Of a DNA stretch of 64,000 nt, positions 44,820 to 53,930 are shown one piece after another (position 1 is the stretch's first letter; every line of letters begins with the position of its first letter). The notes below the pieces were generated by a model. That model was given only the letters and a program-made list of their open reading frames with translations. It was not told where the DNA came from and did no database searches. Source of the DNA: Atopobacter phocae ATCC BAA-285 (GTDB lineage: Bacteria; Bacillota; Bacilli; Lactobacillales; Aerococcaceae); the NCBI RefSeq assembly GCF_000526675.1, contig NZ_JAGN01000003.1, positions 1 to 64,000 of the forward strand, given 5' to 3'. Made by a program: the position numbers and the translations under genes.

Positions 44820-47051
44820 TTAAGATATAATACGTTGTACTGCATAAACATCTGGTATACTTCTTATTTTATCAACAATTAAAGATAATTGATTCACATT
44901 TTCAATGCCTAGATTAACGGTAATTTCTGCCATTTGATTATCATCGATTTTACCATTAACACCTTTTAAACTTTTAATTGTACTATTAATGACATTTAAA
45001 ACTTCATTCAATAATCCATTACGATTATAACCGCGTACAATTAACTCCGTGTTATATAGTTCTTTTAATTGACTTGTATCTTCCCATTCCATATCAATTA
45101 ATCGATTAATTTCATCTTTCGCACATTGTACGTTAGGACAATCGGTACGATGGACTGAAATACCTCGTCCTTTAGTGATATAACCAACAATATCGTCCCC
45201 TGGAACTGGACTACAGCAACGACTTAAGCGTATAAGTAGATTATCGACACCTTCAACAACCGCTCCACCTGCGTGTTTGACTGTCATTTTATTGTGTCTT
45301 TTTTCTCTCTGTGTTTCAGTTGATTTAGGATCGTTCTCCATCAACTGTCTGAGTTGTTCTTCTTCTAATTGCTCTTGGCGAATTTTTTCAGTCAATTTAT
45401 TCACAATCGAACCCACTGACACGTCACCAAATCCAATAGCAATCATTAAATCTTCTTCTGTCGCAAAATTAAAGCGTTCGCGGACTTCTTTCAATGCTTT
45501 TTTATTCAAGATTTCTTTTGGATTAAATCCTCTTTCTTTCAGTTGGAAGATGATTTGCTCACGTGCTTTTTCAATATACAAATCTTGCTGTTTCATTTTG
45601 AAGAAACGTTTAATTTTATTTTTTGCTTTACGTGTAGATACCATATTAATCCAGTCATACGATGGTCCGTTTGAATTGGAATTAGTCATCACTTCTATAA
45701 TATCGCCATTTTTCAAACGATAATTTAGAGGCACAATTTTTCCATTGACTTTTGCTCCTACCGTTTTGTGACCAACATCCGTATGAATATGATATGCAAA
45801 ATCTAGTGGACTTGCACCATTCGGTAATTCAAATACATCACCTTTCGGAGTAAAAACATAAACTTTATCACGAAATATATCTTCTTTAACGCCTTCAATA
45901 AAGTCTGTCGCATCTTGAGATTCTTGTTGTAATTCCAACAAATCTTTAAACCAATCGAGTTGTTTTTGCAAGGGATCAGCAGTTACTTTTTGAGTCCGCC
46001 CTTCCTTGTAAGCCCAATGTGCCGCTACCCCAAACTCAGCAACATCGTGCATGTCTTTTGTTCTTATTTGAACTTCAACTGGTTTTCCATCAGGTCCGAT
46101 TACGGTTGTATGAATGGATTGATACATATTGTCTTTTGGCATCGCAATATAATCTTTAAATCGTCCGGGTACTGGTTTCCATTTAGTATGAATAATTCCT
46201 AACACTGAATAACAATCACGAATTGTATTAACAATAATTCTTAAAGCCAGTAAATCATAGATTTCACTAAATTCTTTTTTCTGATCGACCATTTTTCGAT
46301 AAATCGAATAAATATGTTTTGGTCGTCCATAAATTTCTGGTTGAACCATATTATCTTGCTCTTTTATAGCTCCGATAATCTCACTAATCGCATGTTCAAT
46401 AAATAATTCACGTTCATCACGACGACTGTCCATCAAATGAACGATACGATAGTATGCTTGCGAATTCAAATATCTTAAACTCGTGTCTTCTAATTCCCAC
46501 TTTATAATATTCATCCCAAGACGGTGTGCTAACGGTGCGTATATTTCTAACGTTTCCTTAGCAATTTTCTTTTGTTTTTCAGGGGATTGAAATTTTAACG
46601 TACGAATATTATGTAAACGATCGGATAATTTCACCATAACTACTCGCAAATCTTTCGCCATAGCTAATAACATTTTACGATGATTTTCTGCTAATTGTTC
46701 TTCATCTGAGCGGTATTTAATCTTACCCAATTTCGTAACGCCATCAACAAGTTGTGCGACAATTGGTGAAAATAAAACAGAAATATCTTCTAAAGTAAAA
46801 CCCGTATCCTCTACTACGTCATGTAAAAAACCGGTAATCACTGTATCGCGATCTAATTTTAATTGAGCTAAAATCCCTGCCACTTGAATAGGATGGATGA
46901 TATATGGTTCGCCTGATTTTCGATATTGTCCTTTATGCGCAACTTGTGCACAATATAAACTTTTTTTCACCAGTTCAACACTTTCATCATTCATATACGC
47001 ACGACACATTTCAATGACTTCTTCGCCTGTCATATTTTCCTTTTTCGGCAT
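44820..47051 (-). CDS. rel: Bifunctional (p)ppGpp synthetase/hydrolase Rel
   Basis: 743 residues. Makes and degrades the alarmone (p)ppGpp. The HD hydrolase domain is intact (FLHDVVEDTG, His77-Asp78 and Glu81-Asp82). The synthetase domain carries the RFKD motif of bifunctional enzymes (PGRFKDYIAMPK), not the EXDD form of synthase-only RelA, and YQSIHTTV. TGS (FTPKGDVFELPNGASPLDFAY), zinc-finger (RLSRCCSPVPGD) and ACT domains follow. It is 2 bp after rsmE and 13 bp before dtd. Confidence 0.97.
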   Translation of the reverse strand: MPKKENMTGEEVIEMCRAYMNDESVELVKKSLYCAQVAHKGQYRKSGEPYIIHPIQVAGILAQLKLDRDTVITGFLHDVVEDTGFTLEDISVLFSPIVAQLVDGVTKLGKIKYRSDEEQLAENHRKMLLAMAKDLRVVMVKLSDRLHNIRTLKFQSPEKQKKIAKETLEIYAPLAHRLGMNIIKWELEDTSLRYLNSQAYYRIVHLMDSRRDERELFIEHAISEIIGAIKEQDNMVQPEIYGRPKHIYSIYRKMVDQKKEFSEIYDLLALRIIVNTIRDCYSVLGIIHTKWKPVPGRFKDYIAMPKDNMYQSIHTTVIGPDGKPVEVQIRTKDMHDVAEFGVAAHWAYKEGRTQKVTADPLQKQLDWFKDLLELQQESQDATDFIEGVKEDIFRDKVYVFTPKGDVFELPNGASPLDFAYHIHTDVGHKTVGAKVNGKIVPLNYRLKNGDIIEVMTNSNSNGPSYDWINMVSTRKAKNKIKRFFKMKQQDLYIEKAREQIIFQLKERGFNPKEILNKKALKEVRERFNFATEEDLMIAIGFGDVSVGSIVNKLTEKIRQEQLEEEQLRQLMENDPKSTETQREKRHNKMTVKHAGGAVVEGVDNLLIRLSRCCSPVPGDDIVGYITKGRGISVHRTDCPNVQCAKDEINRLIDMEWEDTSQLKELYNTELIVRGYNRNGLLNEVLNVINSTIKSLKGVNGKIDDNQMAEITVNLGIENVNQLSLIVDKIRSIPDVYAVQRIIS

Positions 47052-47053
47052 AA

Positions 47054-47848
47054 TTACTCACCCCTTTTATTCAATTGATCTAACTCGGTTAAACTAGATA
47101 TAACACTTAAAAAATAGAGCGGAGCAGTTTCTGCACGTAAAATTCGCGGACCTAAACTTTTAGGGATTGCCCATTGACTTAAATACGCACGTTCAGATGA
47201 ACTAATCCCACCTTCAGGACCAAATATTGCATAAATAGCATGATTTTTCATACTATTTTTCACTAATTCACTCCAACTCATCGATGATTGCACCATGATT
47301 TCATCAGTTTGTAACCCATTTTCATCTTTTGCTTGCTCTTCATCAGCTAGAACGACAACTTCTTCATGCCATAAAGGCGCTAATTGTTTCAAGGTATCAC
47401 AAATATTTACTTGCGGAATGGCTAAACGATGTGATTGTTCAGCTGCTTCTTGTGCAATACGCTGAAAACGTTCTAATTTTTGTGCTTTTTTCTTATCATT
47501 CCATTTAACAATCGATCGATCCATCGATAAAAATGTAATCGAGCGTACCCCTAATTCTGTTGTCTTTTGAACAATCCATTCTGGTTTATCTTTCTTTGTT
47601 AACCCACAAATAATATGGACATCTAGTGGAAGTTCAACCTGTTGTTCCACATTTTTGATTGCTCTAACGTATACCGCCGAATCAATAGCAACAATTTCTG
47701 CTTCAAATAATGACTGATTAGGATCAACTAGTAAAATCATTGTCCCTACTTTTTCTCGTAGTACATTCATCAAATGATGCGAAATATCTTTGTCTAATAT
47801 GATTTCCTTACCTACACTTAATTCTTCTGCAATAAAATATCTCTGCAT
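47054..47848 (-). CDS. rsmE: 16S rRNA (uracil(1498)-N(3))-methyltransferase RsmE
   Basis: 264 residues. Trefoil-knot (SPOUT) enzyme that methylates U1498 of 16S rRNA. An N-terminal PUA-like domain (ISHHLMNVLREKVG) is followed by the knot: TELGVRSI, QEAAEQSHRL, FGPEGGISSSE (SAM loop) and LGPRILRAETAPLY. The prmA-rsmE pairing is standard. Confidence 0.97.
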   Translation of the reverse strand: MQRYFIAEELSVGKEIILDKDISHHLMNVLREKVGTMILLVDPNQSLFEAEIVAIDSAVYVRAIKNVEQQVELPLDVHIICGLTKKDKPEWIVQKTTELGVRSITFLSMDRSIVKWNDKKKAQKLERFQRIAQEAAEQSHRLAIPQVNICDTLKQLAPLWHEEVVVLADEEQAKDENGLQTDEIMVQSSMSWSELVKNSMKNHAIYAIFGPEGGISSSERAYLSQWAIPKSLGPRILRAETAPLYFLSVISSLTELDQLNKRGE

Positions 47849-47851
47849 GAT

Positions 47852-48799
47852 TTACTTCTCTCCATGTTTAAAAACTAAACAATGCCAATCATTTTTTTCC
47901 ATGCTTTGTTCAAGTTCAAATCCAACTGCTTCAAATGCTTTCGCTACTTGTTGTTTCTTCGCGCCAATAATTCCTGATAAAATTAAACGGCCTTCTGGTT
48001 TTAATAAACGTTTCGCATCATCAGCCATTAATTCTAAGATTCCCGCTAAAATATTTGCAACAATTATATCTACCGGTTCTGTTTGTTTCGTTAACAAATT
48101 GCCTTCAGAAGCAAAAATACGATCGCTATTTGGATTTAAGCGTGCATTCTCTTTTATAATTTGAGATGTGCTAGGGTCAATATCATAACTAAATACTTTA
48201 TCTGCTCCTAAAGCTGCTGCTGCAATACTTAAAATACCACTACCGCTTCCTACGTCACAAACTGTTACTTGAGGTCGAATATACTGTTCAAGCGCTAGTA
48301 GACATAACTGAGTCGTCGGATGACTACCTGTACCAAAAGCTAATCCTGGATCTAAACGTAATTGAATCGGAAAATCTTCAGTTTCAAAAGCTTCTTCCCA
48401 CTCTGGAACAATAGCCATAAATCGAGTAAGTGCAATCGGTTTATAAAATTCTTTCCAACCATCTTGCCAGTCCGCTGCTTTTAAAGGGGTCAATTCTACC
48501 GTAAATGGTCCTTCTAACGATAGTTGACTTATATTTTCTTTGAATTGCGCTTGATAAACTGGCGTAATTTCATTTTCTAATTGGTAAACCGATAACTTCA
48601 CTTCACCTTGTATACCTTGTGCTAAATCATCTGAAAAAAGCAACCAATCTGGCGAGTCTTTTCTTAATGAATCGAGATCATTAAAACTTTCGACTTCAAC
48701 ACCTTGAAATCCTTGATCCATTAAAAAATTTGTCACTACTTCCTGATCACTTTCAATGACTGCTATTGTTATTTTAACCCAATCGTTATTTGTCGACAT
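47852..48799 (-). CDS. prmA: Ribosomal protein L11 methyltransferase
   Basis: 315 residues from the ATG at 48799, which has GAGGGAG eight bases upstream; a longer frame to 48829 overlaps the previous gene more. It trimethylates ribosomal protein L11. The class I fold has LDPGLAFGTGSHPTT, the SAM loop VCDVGSGSGILSIAAAALGA, and VANILAGILELM. The ATG lies inside the end of the DUF3013 gene (14-bp overlap), so translation is probably coupled. rsmE follows 3 bp later. Confidence 0.97.
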   Translation of the reverse strand: MSTNNDWVKITIAVIESDQEVVTNFLMDQGFQGVEVESFNDLDSLRKDSPDWLLFSDDLAQGIQGEVKLSVYQLENEITPVYQAQFKENISQLSLEGPFTVELTPLKAADWQDGWKEFYKPIALTRFMAIVPEWEEAFETEDFPIQLRLDPGLAFGTGSHPTTQLCLLALEQYIRPQVTVCDVGSGSGILSIAAAALGADKVFSYDIDPSTSQIIKENARLNPNSDRIFASEGNLLTKQTEPVDIIVANILAGILELMADDAKRLLKPEGRLILSGIIGAKKQQVAKAFEAVGFELEQSMEKNDWHCLVFKHGEK

Positions 48800-49388
48800 T
48801 TGAATCTCCCTCGCCATAATATTCTTCATGATCTATTCTCTCGTAATCTAACTTAAATGGATAATAAAGTAAATCTTGATCATAATGCATTAAATCTTTA
48901 GCTTGTTGCACCGTGTGATTAAATTGCTTCATGCTAAATTGTGGTTCATAAATTGTTTGAGAATCGTCACTTAAAAATTCTAATAATTCAAATTCAATTT
49001 GATGCAATGCTTTTCGTAATTCTTTAACAAACTGGTCAATTAATCCTTTTTCAACGCTACCATCATCCGATAATGGAATAGTTAGCAAGTAATTAGGATA
49101 AATTGCAGCTGGCATTGAATTATCAAATACCGCTTGATGAGGTTGTGCAACAAATAAACATTTCACTTGATAAACCCACTCTTTATCCACATTTTGATTG
49201 CCTTCAATGTCCGTTAATGCGATGGAATGATTTTGTTTATTAATTAAATAATTTAGTGTAATTTCTATTTTTGGAAACTTTTCTGACCATTGTACTGTAT
49301 AATTCCAATTAATTGGCTCTTTAGCAAAACGTTGTGCAATATATTTTATGATATTTTGTTCTTCTAATTGTTTAACAACTTTCAACAT
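48786..49388 (-). CDS. DUF3013-type protein
   Basis: 200 residues, acidic, no membrane helix. It opens with a helix (LKVVKQLEEQNIIKYIAQRF), then alternating strands (WNYTVQWSEKFPKIEITLNYL), and ends in a tail that is likely disordered (EEYYGEGDSNVDK). I connect it to DUF3013, a Lactobacillales family of unknown function often just before prmA; this is based on gene order and general pattern, not on a search. Its promoter is at 49446-49418 and it heads the five-gene unit through dtd. Confidence 0.75.
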   Translation of the reverse strand: MLKVVKQLEEQNIIKYIAQRFAKEPINWNYTVQWSEKFPKIEITLNYLINKQNHSIALTDIEGNQNVDKEWVYQVKCLFVAQPHQAVFDNSMPAAIYPNYLLTIPLSDDGSVEKGLIDQFVKELRKALHQIEFELLEFLSDDSQTIYEPQFSMKQFNHTVQQAKDLMHYDQDLLYYPFKLDYERIDHEEYYGEGDSNVDK

Positions 49389-49417
49389 TTCACCTCATTA
49401 ATTACTTGTTTCCCTTT

Positions 49418-49446
49418 ATTTTAACAGAAATTTAGTCATTTGATAA
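49418..49446 (-). promoter_or_regulatory. Promoter of the DUF3013-prmA-rsmE-rel-dtd operon
   Basis: Leftward TG-T-TAAAAT (-10 at 49423-49418) and -35 TTATCA at 49446-49441, spacer 17 bp; start codon at 49388. Confidence 0.6.
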
Positions 49447-49560
49447 TAGAAGTATCTTAAACTCATCATAAATCATTTATTCCATTACAAAAATGTCATT
49501 CTTATCACTTTTATTACGTATTCTCAAAAAAGTGTTGAATAAAGGAATTTTGTTTGTAAG

Positions 49561-49588
49561 TTGACACATAATTTAGTATCATTAATGT
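49561..49588 (+). promoter_or_regulatory. gpsB promoter
   Basis: -35 TTGACA at 49561-49566, 16-bp spacer, -10 TAATGT at 49583-49588, about 75 bp before the gpsB ATG. Confidence 0.6.
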
Positions 49589-49665
49589 AGAGTAAAAACT
49601 CTTTCTTGTTTGGCCAATTAAATGGCTCTTCGAACGCACATAAAATATTAAAGGTGGAAATAAAA

Positions 49666-49983
49666 ATGACAGGCAGAAAACTACATCACACAGATATTTA
49701 TGAAAAAATCTTTAAACGCGCTTTCCGTGGATATAATATTGCGGAAGTTGATGAATTTCTTGATGTGATTATGCGTGACTATAATTCATTTCAAACAGAT
49801 ATCGATTTTCTAGAAACAGAGAACGAACGCTTAAAAGCAAAGATTGAAGAATTATCACAACAAACGCAAGGTGTTAAACGAGAAACAACACAAAATTCAA
49901 ATCAAGGTGTTACAAACTTTGATATTTTAAAACGCTTATCCAATTTAGAACGTAAAGTTTTCGATGATCGTTTACGTGACTAA
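49666..49983 (+). CDS. gpsB: Cell division protein GpsB
   Basis: 105 residues from the ATG at 49666, with AAAGGTGG ahead; the frame opens 60 bp earlier without a ribosome site. It is a DivIVA-family paralogue: the lipid-binding segment HHTDIYEKIFKRAFRGY and AEVDEFLDVI are followed by a coiled coil (about 40-70), a Gln/Asn-rich linker and a short C-terminal helix (FDILKRLSNLERKVF). It links septal and peripheral wall synthesis. The gpsB-rnpB-methyltransferase order is conserved in Firmicutes. Confidence 0.95.
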   Translation: MTGRKLHHTDIYEKIFKRAFRGYNIAEVDEFLDVIMRDYNSFQTDIDFLETENERLKAKIEELSQQTQGVKRETTQNSNQGVTNFDILKRLSNLERKVFDDRLRD

Positions 49984-49997
49984 ACACTCAATGTATT

Positions 49998-50020
49998 GAC
50001 GGGATATCTCGTCATTTTTT
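49998..50020 (+). terminator. Terminator of gpsB
   Basis: GACGGG pairs with CTCGTC (one G-T wobble) around ATAT, followed by ATTTTTT. It lies between gpsB and rnpB and may overlap the rnpB promoter. Confidence 0.65.
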
Positions 50021-50033
50021 AATGACAATTTTG

Positions 50034-50424
50034 ATTTGTAAATTTCGGGTAATTGCGCTTATCGTAAGATAGGTGAGGAAAGTCCATGCTCGCACAAGCT
50101 GCGATGCTTGTAGTGTTCGTGCATAGTGAAAAAATAAGCTATGGCAACGTAAGTTGACGGCAGAAAAAATGGCTAAGGTCTCTGACTATGCCAAAGTATT
50201 CTTGAAAGTGCCACAGTGACGAAGTGTATGTGGAAACAGATACAGTGGAACGCGGTAAACCCCTCGAGCGAGCAACCCAAATATACCATAGGTAGGGGCA
50301 CTCTTTTAGCGGAATTGAACGCGTGAAGGAGGCACTTTAAAAAGTGCAGACAGATGATTACCCCAACATTAACGCCTGCAATTAATGTTGGACAGAACAT
50401 GGCTTACAGAAATTTACAAGCAGG
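50034..50424 (+). ncRNA. rnpB: RNase P RNA, B type
   Basis: About 390 bases. The P4-forming block GAGGAAAGTCCATGCTCGCA is near the 5' end, and ACAGAACATGGCTTACAGAA is the matching 3' block. GTAGTGTTCGTG and GATGATTACCCC are also hallmark segments. The ends are set by the P1 helix, TTGTAAATTT (50036-50045) with AAATTTACAA (50410-50419). The layout is that of Bacillus-type RNA rather than A type. It is the catalytic subunit that makes tRNA 5' ends. It lies between gpsB and a THUMP methyltransferase, as in other Firmicutes. Exact ends are inferred to within a few bases. Confidence 0.95.
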
Positions 50425-50458
50425 ATTTTTATTTTTTCAACGGCTGAAAGGAGCCTTT

Positions 50459-51598
50459 ATGACAAAGAAATTTCAATTACTTGCAACTATGGCAAGTGGT
50501 TTAGAAACATTAACACGCAACGAACTAACTGATCTCGGTTATGAGGTCACTACTGATAATGGCAAAGTATTTTTTGAGGGTAATTATTCAGATATCGCTC
50601 GTACCAATTTATGGTTAAGAACTGCTGATCGAATTAAAATTGTGTTTGGTCAATTTAAAGCTCTCTCTTTTGAAGAACTGTTTGATCAAACTTATGATTT
50701 ACCATGGGAAAACATCTTACCAATGGATGCTGAATTCCCAGTAAGTGGTAAATCAATCAAATCAAAACTTTATAGTGTGCCTAATGTACAAGCTATTGTA
50801 AAAAAAGCTATTGTTAAACGTTTGCAAGATACTTATAAACGTCGAGGTCAATTACCTGAAACAGGTGCACTTTATCCTATCGAAGTCGCTATTCGTAATG
50901 ACCAAGTTCAATTAACTATTGATACAACTGGTGACAGTTTATTTAAACGTGGTTACCGAATTAGCAAAGGAGCGGCCCCTTTAAAAGAAAATATGGCTGC
51001 AGCTTTAATTTTATTAACTAATTGGTCTAAAGAAAAACCTTTTGTTGATCCAATGTGTGGCTCAGGAACTTTAGCGATTGAAGCGGCTTTAATTGGAATG
51101 AATGTTGCTCCAGGTTTGAATCGTGAGTTTGTCAGCGAACATTGGACTTTTTCTGATGAAAATACGTGGAATGATGAGCGACAACGTGCAGAAGAACAAA
51201 TTGATTATGACATTGAGTTAAATATTGCCGCAAGTGATATTGATCCTCACATGATTGAAATTGCTAAACAAAATGCAATGGAAGCTGGTTGTTATGATCA
51301 AATTCGCTTCAAACAAATGAATGTTGCTGATTTCCGTACATCTGATGAAGACGGTGTACTTGTAACTAACCCACCTTATGGTGATCGTCTGTTAACAGAA
51401 GAAGAAGCTCATCAATTATACAAAGTGATGGGTATTGCTTTTGCACCACTTGATTCTTGGAGTAAATATATTTTAACAAGTGATTTAACTTTTGAATCAT
51501 TTTATGGTCAACGTGCAACGAAAAAACGTAAATTATATAATGGACGAATTCGCACGGATTATTTCCAATATTGGGCACGTCCTAAGCGTTTTAAATAG
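50459..51598 (+). CDS. THUMP-domain class I RNA methyltransferase (YpsC/RlmL-like)
   Basis: 379 residues from the ATG at 50459 with GAAAGGAG upstream; a longer in-frame start at 50354 lies inside rnpB and is rejected. An N-terminal ferredoxin-like/THUMP region (ETLTRNELTDLGYEV) is followed by a class I methyltransferase: PFVDPMCGSGTLAIEAAL (SAM loop) and VTNPPYGDRL, the N-methylase (NPPY) motif for a base amine. The family is annotated as 23S rRNA guanine-N2 methyltransferase; the exact target base is not proven for Gram-positives. It directly follows rnpB, the usual order. Confidence 0.92.
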   Translation: MTKKFQLLATMASGLETLTRNELTDLGYEVTTDNGKVFFEGNYSDIARTNLWLRTADRIKIVFGQFKALSFEELFDQTYDLPWENILPMDAEFPVSGKSIKSKLYSVPNVQAIVKKAIVKRLQDTYKRRGQLPETGALYPIEVAIRNDQVQLTIDTTGDSLFKRGYRISKGAAPLKENMAAALILLTNWSKEKPFVDPMCGSGTLAIEAALIGMNVAPGLNREFVSEHWTFSDENTWNDERQRAEEQIDYDIELNIAASDIDPHMIEIAKQNAMEAGCYDQIRFKQMNVADFRTSDEDGVLVTNPPYGDRLLTEEEAHQLYKVMGIAFAPLDSWSKYILTSDLTFESFYGQRATKKRKLYNGRIRTDYFQYWARPKRFK

Positions 51599-51683
51599 GA
51601 TAATTTAAAATAGATCAATTGCACAACTTTCAATAGTTGTGCTTTTTATCGTTGACTTAGTTTTATTTTTAAGGAGAAATTTT

Positions 51684-52718
51684 ATGGAACGATTAAAATC
51701 TTTTATCATACCCCTTATACCAGGAATTAGTGCTGCCCTATTTTGTGTTATAATAAGCAAAATATTAGCTACCTACTTCTTACCAACCATTGGAGCAGCC
51801 ACATTATCTATTTTAATTGGCATTTTATTAGGGAATACAGTCTTCACTTCCCCACAATTGGCTAAAGGTACTAAATTTTCAGAAAGTAAACTATTAGAAG
51901 TGTCAGTTGTTCTGTTAGGATTAACTGTTACCGTTCAAACTATTACACAACTGGGCTGGTCAGGTTTAGTTTTTATTCTGTTGCAAATCACTATAACACT
52001 TCTGGCTGCTGAAGCAATTGGACGCCGTTTGAAGTTTAATTCCAATATGCGCCGTTTGATGGCTGGTGGAAATGCGGTTTGTGGATCAAGTGCAATCGCC
52101 TCGATTGCTCCTGCTATTGGTGCTTCTGAAGAAGAAAAAGGGCAAATTATTACTTTAGTGAATTTACAAGGAACTGTTATGATGCTAACTCTTCCATTTC
52201 TTGCTCTTTATTTGTGGCCTTCTAACCTTTTAGTTCAAAGTGCATTAATTGGAGGAACGTTGCAATCTGTTGGTCAAGTCGTTGCTGGCGCTAGTTTAAT
52301 GAGTGCAGAACACATCCAATACGCTATGCTATTTAAAATTATGCGTATAATGAGTTTAGTCGGCGTTGTATTTTTATTTAATCGTTTAGCACGTTCATCT
52401 AACCCAAGTGAATCATTGACGTCTAATATGTCCTCTCCACATATAAAAAAAGGAATCCCTTGGTATGTGATGGGATTCCTAGTCGCTTGTTTCATTAATA
52501 GTACATTACCTTTGCCTTCTGTATTTGCAACGACTTCTCATATAATTAGTAGTTGGTTTGAATTAACTGCTCTCGCCGCAATCGGTTTACGTTTAAATTT
52601 AAAACACTTTTTAAAAGAAGGTTGGCAATTTTTAATATATGCCTTATCTGTCGGGATAGTTCAAGTAGTTACTGCAATTACTCTTATATATTTGTTAATG
52701 CTTCATTCATTTAGTTAA
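51684..52718 (+). CDS. YeiH family (UPF0324) membrane protein, putative sulfate exporter
   Basis: 344 residues from the ATG at 51684 with AAGGAG ahead; a longer frame from 51639 has no such site. About ten membrane helices. LLEVSVVLLGLTVTVQTI and AGGNAVCGSSAIASIAPAIGA (with the conserved CGxSA) mark the UPF0324/YeiH group. Its physiological substrate is not firmly known. It appears monocistronic. Its last 8 bp overlap the end of the convergent RNase H-like gene. Confidence 0.9.
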   Translation: MERLKSFIIPLIPGISAALFCVIISKILATYFLPTIGAATLSILIGILLGNTVFTSPQLAKGTKFSESKLLEVSVVLLGLTVTVQTITQLGWSGLVFILLQITITLLAAEAIGRRLKFNSNMRRLMAGGNAVCGSSAIASIAPAIGASEEEKGQIITLVNLQGTVMMLTLPFLALYLWPSNLLVQSALIGGTLQSVGQVVAGASLMSAEHIQYAMLFKIMRIMSLVGVVFLFNRLARSSNPSESLTSNMSSPHIKKGIPWYVMGFLVACFINSTLPLPSVFATTSHIISSWFELTALAAIGLRLNLKHFLKEGWQFLIYALSVGIVQVVTAITLIYLLMLHSFS

Positions 52719-53118
52719 CATGTTTATTGAGCAACGCTCGCGCTAATTCATCAGCTTTTTTATTTTTCTTTTCTGGTACCCAATCAATAATTACTAGTGG
52801 ATACGTATCAAATAATTTTTGAATTTGTTCTAAGAGGTGTTTATAAACTGTTTTCTTTACATATCCTTTTGAAATTGCCTGATAAACAATTTGACTATCT
52901 GTATGAATAAATAATCGTTCATTTGTCGGAAAGTTATAACTCAGCCATTGAACACTATAATAGACTGCATAAAATTCAGCAATATGATTATCCATTGATT
53001 CTTTGATGAGATGTTGATAATGATATTGCTTTTTTTCGTATAGCACATGAGCAGCAACAGCTGTATACGGGCTGTCTTTCTTTACAGCAGCATCTGTAAA
53101 TATTTCAATCATTAGCAT
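52711..53118 (-). CDS. RNase HI-like (reverse-transcriptase-like) nuclease
   Basis: 135 residues. An RNase H fold with all four acidic residues in place: Asp9 (IFTDAA), Glu48 (AEFYAVYY), Asp74 (HTDSQIVYQ) and Asp123 (KKADELAR). It is shorter than classical RNase HI and resembles the standalone family seen in many Firmicutes (YpeP/YpdQ-like). It may degrade RNA in RNA-DNA hybrids, but this is not shown. Its start overlaps the upstream unknown gene by 14 bp, with no strong ribosome site, so it is likely translationally coupled; the internal ATG at 53112 is an equal alternative start. Confidence 0.88.
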   Translation of the reverse strand: MLMIEIFTDAAVKKDSPYTAVAAHVLYEKKQYHYQHLIKESMDNHIAEFYAVYYSVQWLSYNFPTNERLFIHTDSQIVYQAISKGYVKKTVYKHLLEQIQKLFDTYPLVIIDWVPEKKNKKADELARALLNKHVN

Positions 53119-53833
53119 TTAACCAATCTAATGTGTTTAACCAACCCTCAAAAAAGGTTTGGTAATGTATACCTAAATGTTCTTCCAAGTGAGGATAATG
53201 TTCAATTAAAAACATGCGAAATTCTTGCTCTACCAGTCGTTGGGTATTCGAGTCATTCCGATAAAACTCATTAATCCATTGAGGCCAGTTGATCCAATAT
53301 TCTGTTTGATCCAAAGGCATTAGTTGACTTAAATCAATCGATTTGAATTGATTGTCAGCAAAATACTGCACATACTCCGTGTCTGTATTAATTGAATGAT
53401 GCAGACGTGCCATTAAAGATAAATAATCTGCTCGTTCTGCTTTTGTTAATTGTCGTTCTAAAAGCATTTCTTTTGATAAATAATACTTTTCTTCGTCATC
53501 AGGCAATCTTAACCAACTTTCATACCAATGATATCTTTCAGAAATATTCAACCCTTTTTTCAATTGATTTTTCATCGATTGAATTGTTGTTTGTAATTCT
53601 TCTTGAAATGATTGTTGCAGTGAATTTACTGCGGTAAAACGATTAGGTAACTGATTGAGGAGTTGCTGCGCTAAAATCCATTCTTTTAAACGAATTAAAG
53701 AATCAATCAATTCAATATAATTGTCCTCAGTAACTTTCAGTTGATTGGCCGTATCCGAAAAAATGAGTTGACCAATCTGTTCATATTTCTTTTCAGCATA
53801 AAGTGTTTTAATATTTTTATTTAGTTCATCCAT
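53105..53833 (-). CDS. Unknown helical protein coupled to the RNase H-like gene
   Basis: 242 residues from the ATG at 53833. An in-frame GTG 18 bp upstream lies within the ribosome site GAGGTG and is rejected. It is rich in Gln, Leu and Tyr, almost all helical, with TPR-like pairing (YAEKKYEQIGQLIF, RLKEWILAQQLLNQL) and later WYESWLRLPDDEEKYYLSKEML. No catalytic motif. It reads like a helical-repeat or enzymeless partner. The two genes overlap by 14 bp and probably form one unit. I do not recognise the family. Confidence 0.8.
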   Translation of the reverse strand: MDELNKNIKTLYAEKKYEQIGQLIFSDTANQLKVTEDNYIELIDSLIRLKEWILAQQLLNQLPNRFTAVNSLQQSFQEELQTTIQSMKNQLKKGLNISERYHWYESWLRLPDDEEKYYLSKEMLLERQLTKAERADYLSLMARLHHSINTDTEYVQYFADNQFKSIDLSQLMPLDQTEYWINWPQWINEFYRNDSNTQRLVEQEFRMFLIEHYPHLEEHLGIHYQTFFEGWLNTLDWLNAND

Positions 53834-53884
53834 TGCTATTATACACCTCACTTCTATTTATATTTTAAACGTTCTGTCCAAATA

Positions 53885-53910
53885 AAAACAGAGCAAAGAT
53901 AACTTTGCTC
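53885..53910 (-). terminator. Terminator after the DUF2187-like gene
   Basis: GAGCAAAG and CTTTGCTC form a perfect 8-bp stem around ATAA. Leftward it is followed by TGTTTTTATTT. It is just past the stop at 53931. Confidence 0.85.
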
Positions 53911-53930
53911 ATTCACTGTTTTTTATTTAA

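Noticed and set aside
45277-45723. A 148-codon open frame on the + strand
   Set aside because: Antisense to rel, composed of Ser/Phe/Ile-rich shadow sequence, without its own promoter or ribosome site.
47790-48164. A 124-codon open frame on the + strand across rsmE and prmA
   Set aside because: Antisense shadow of two clearly recognised methyltransferases.
50354-50458. N-terminal extension of the THUMP methyltransferase
   Set aside because: The extension lies inside rnpB; the ATG at 50459 has a good ribosome site.
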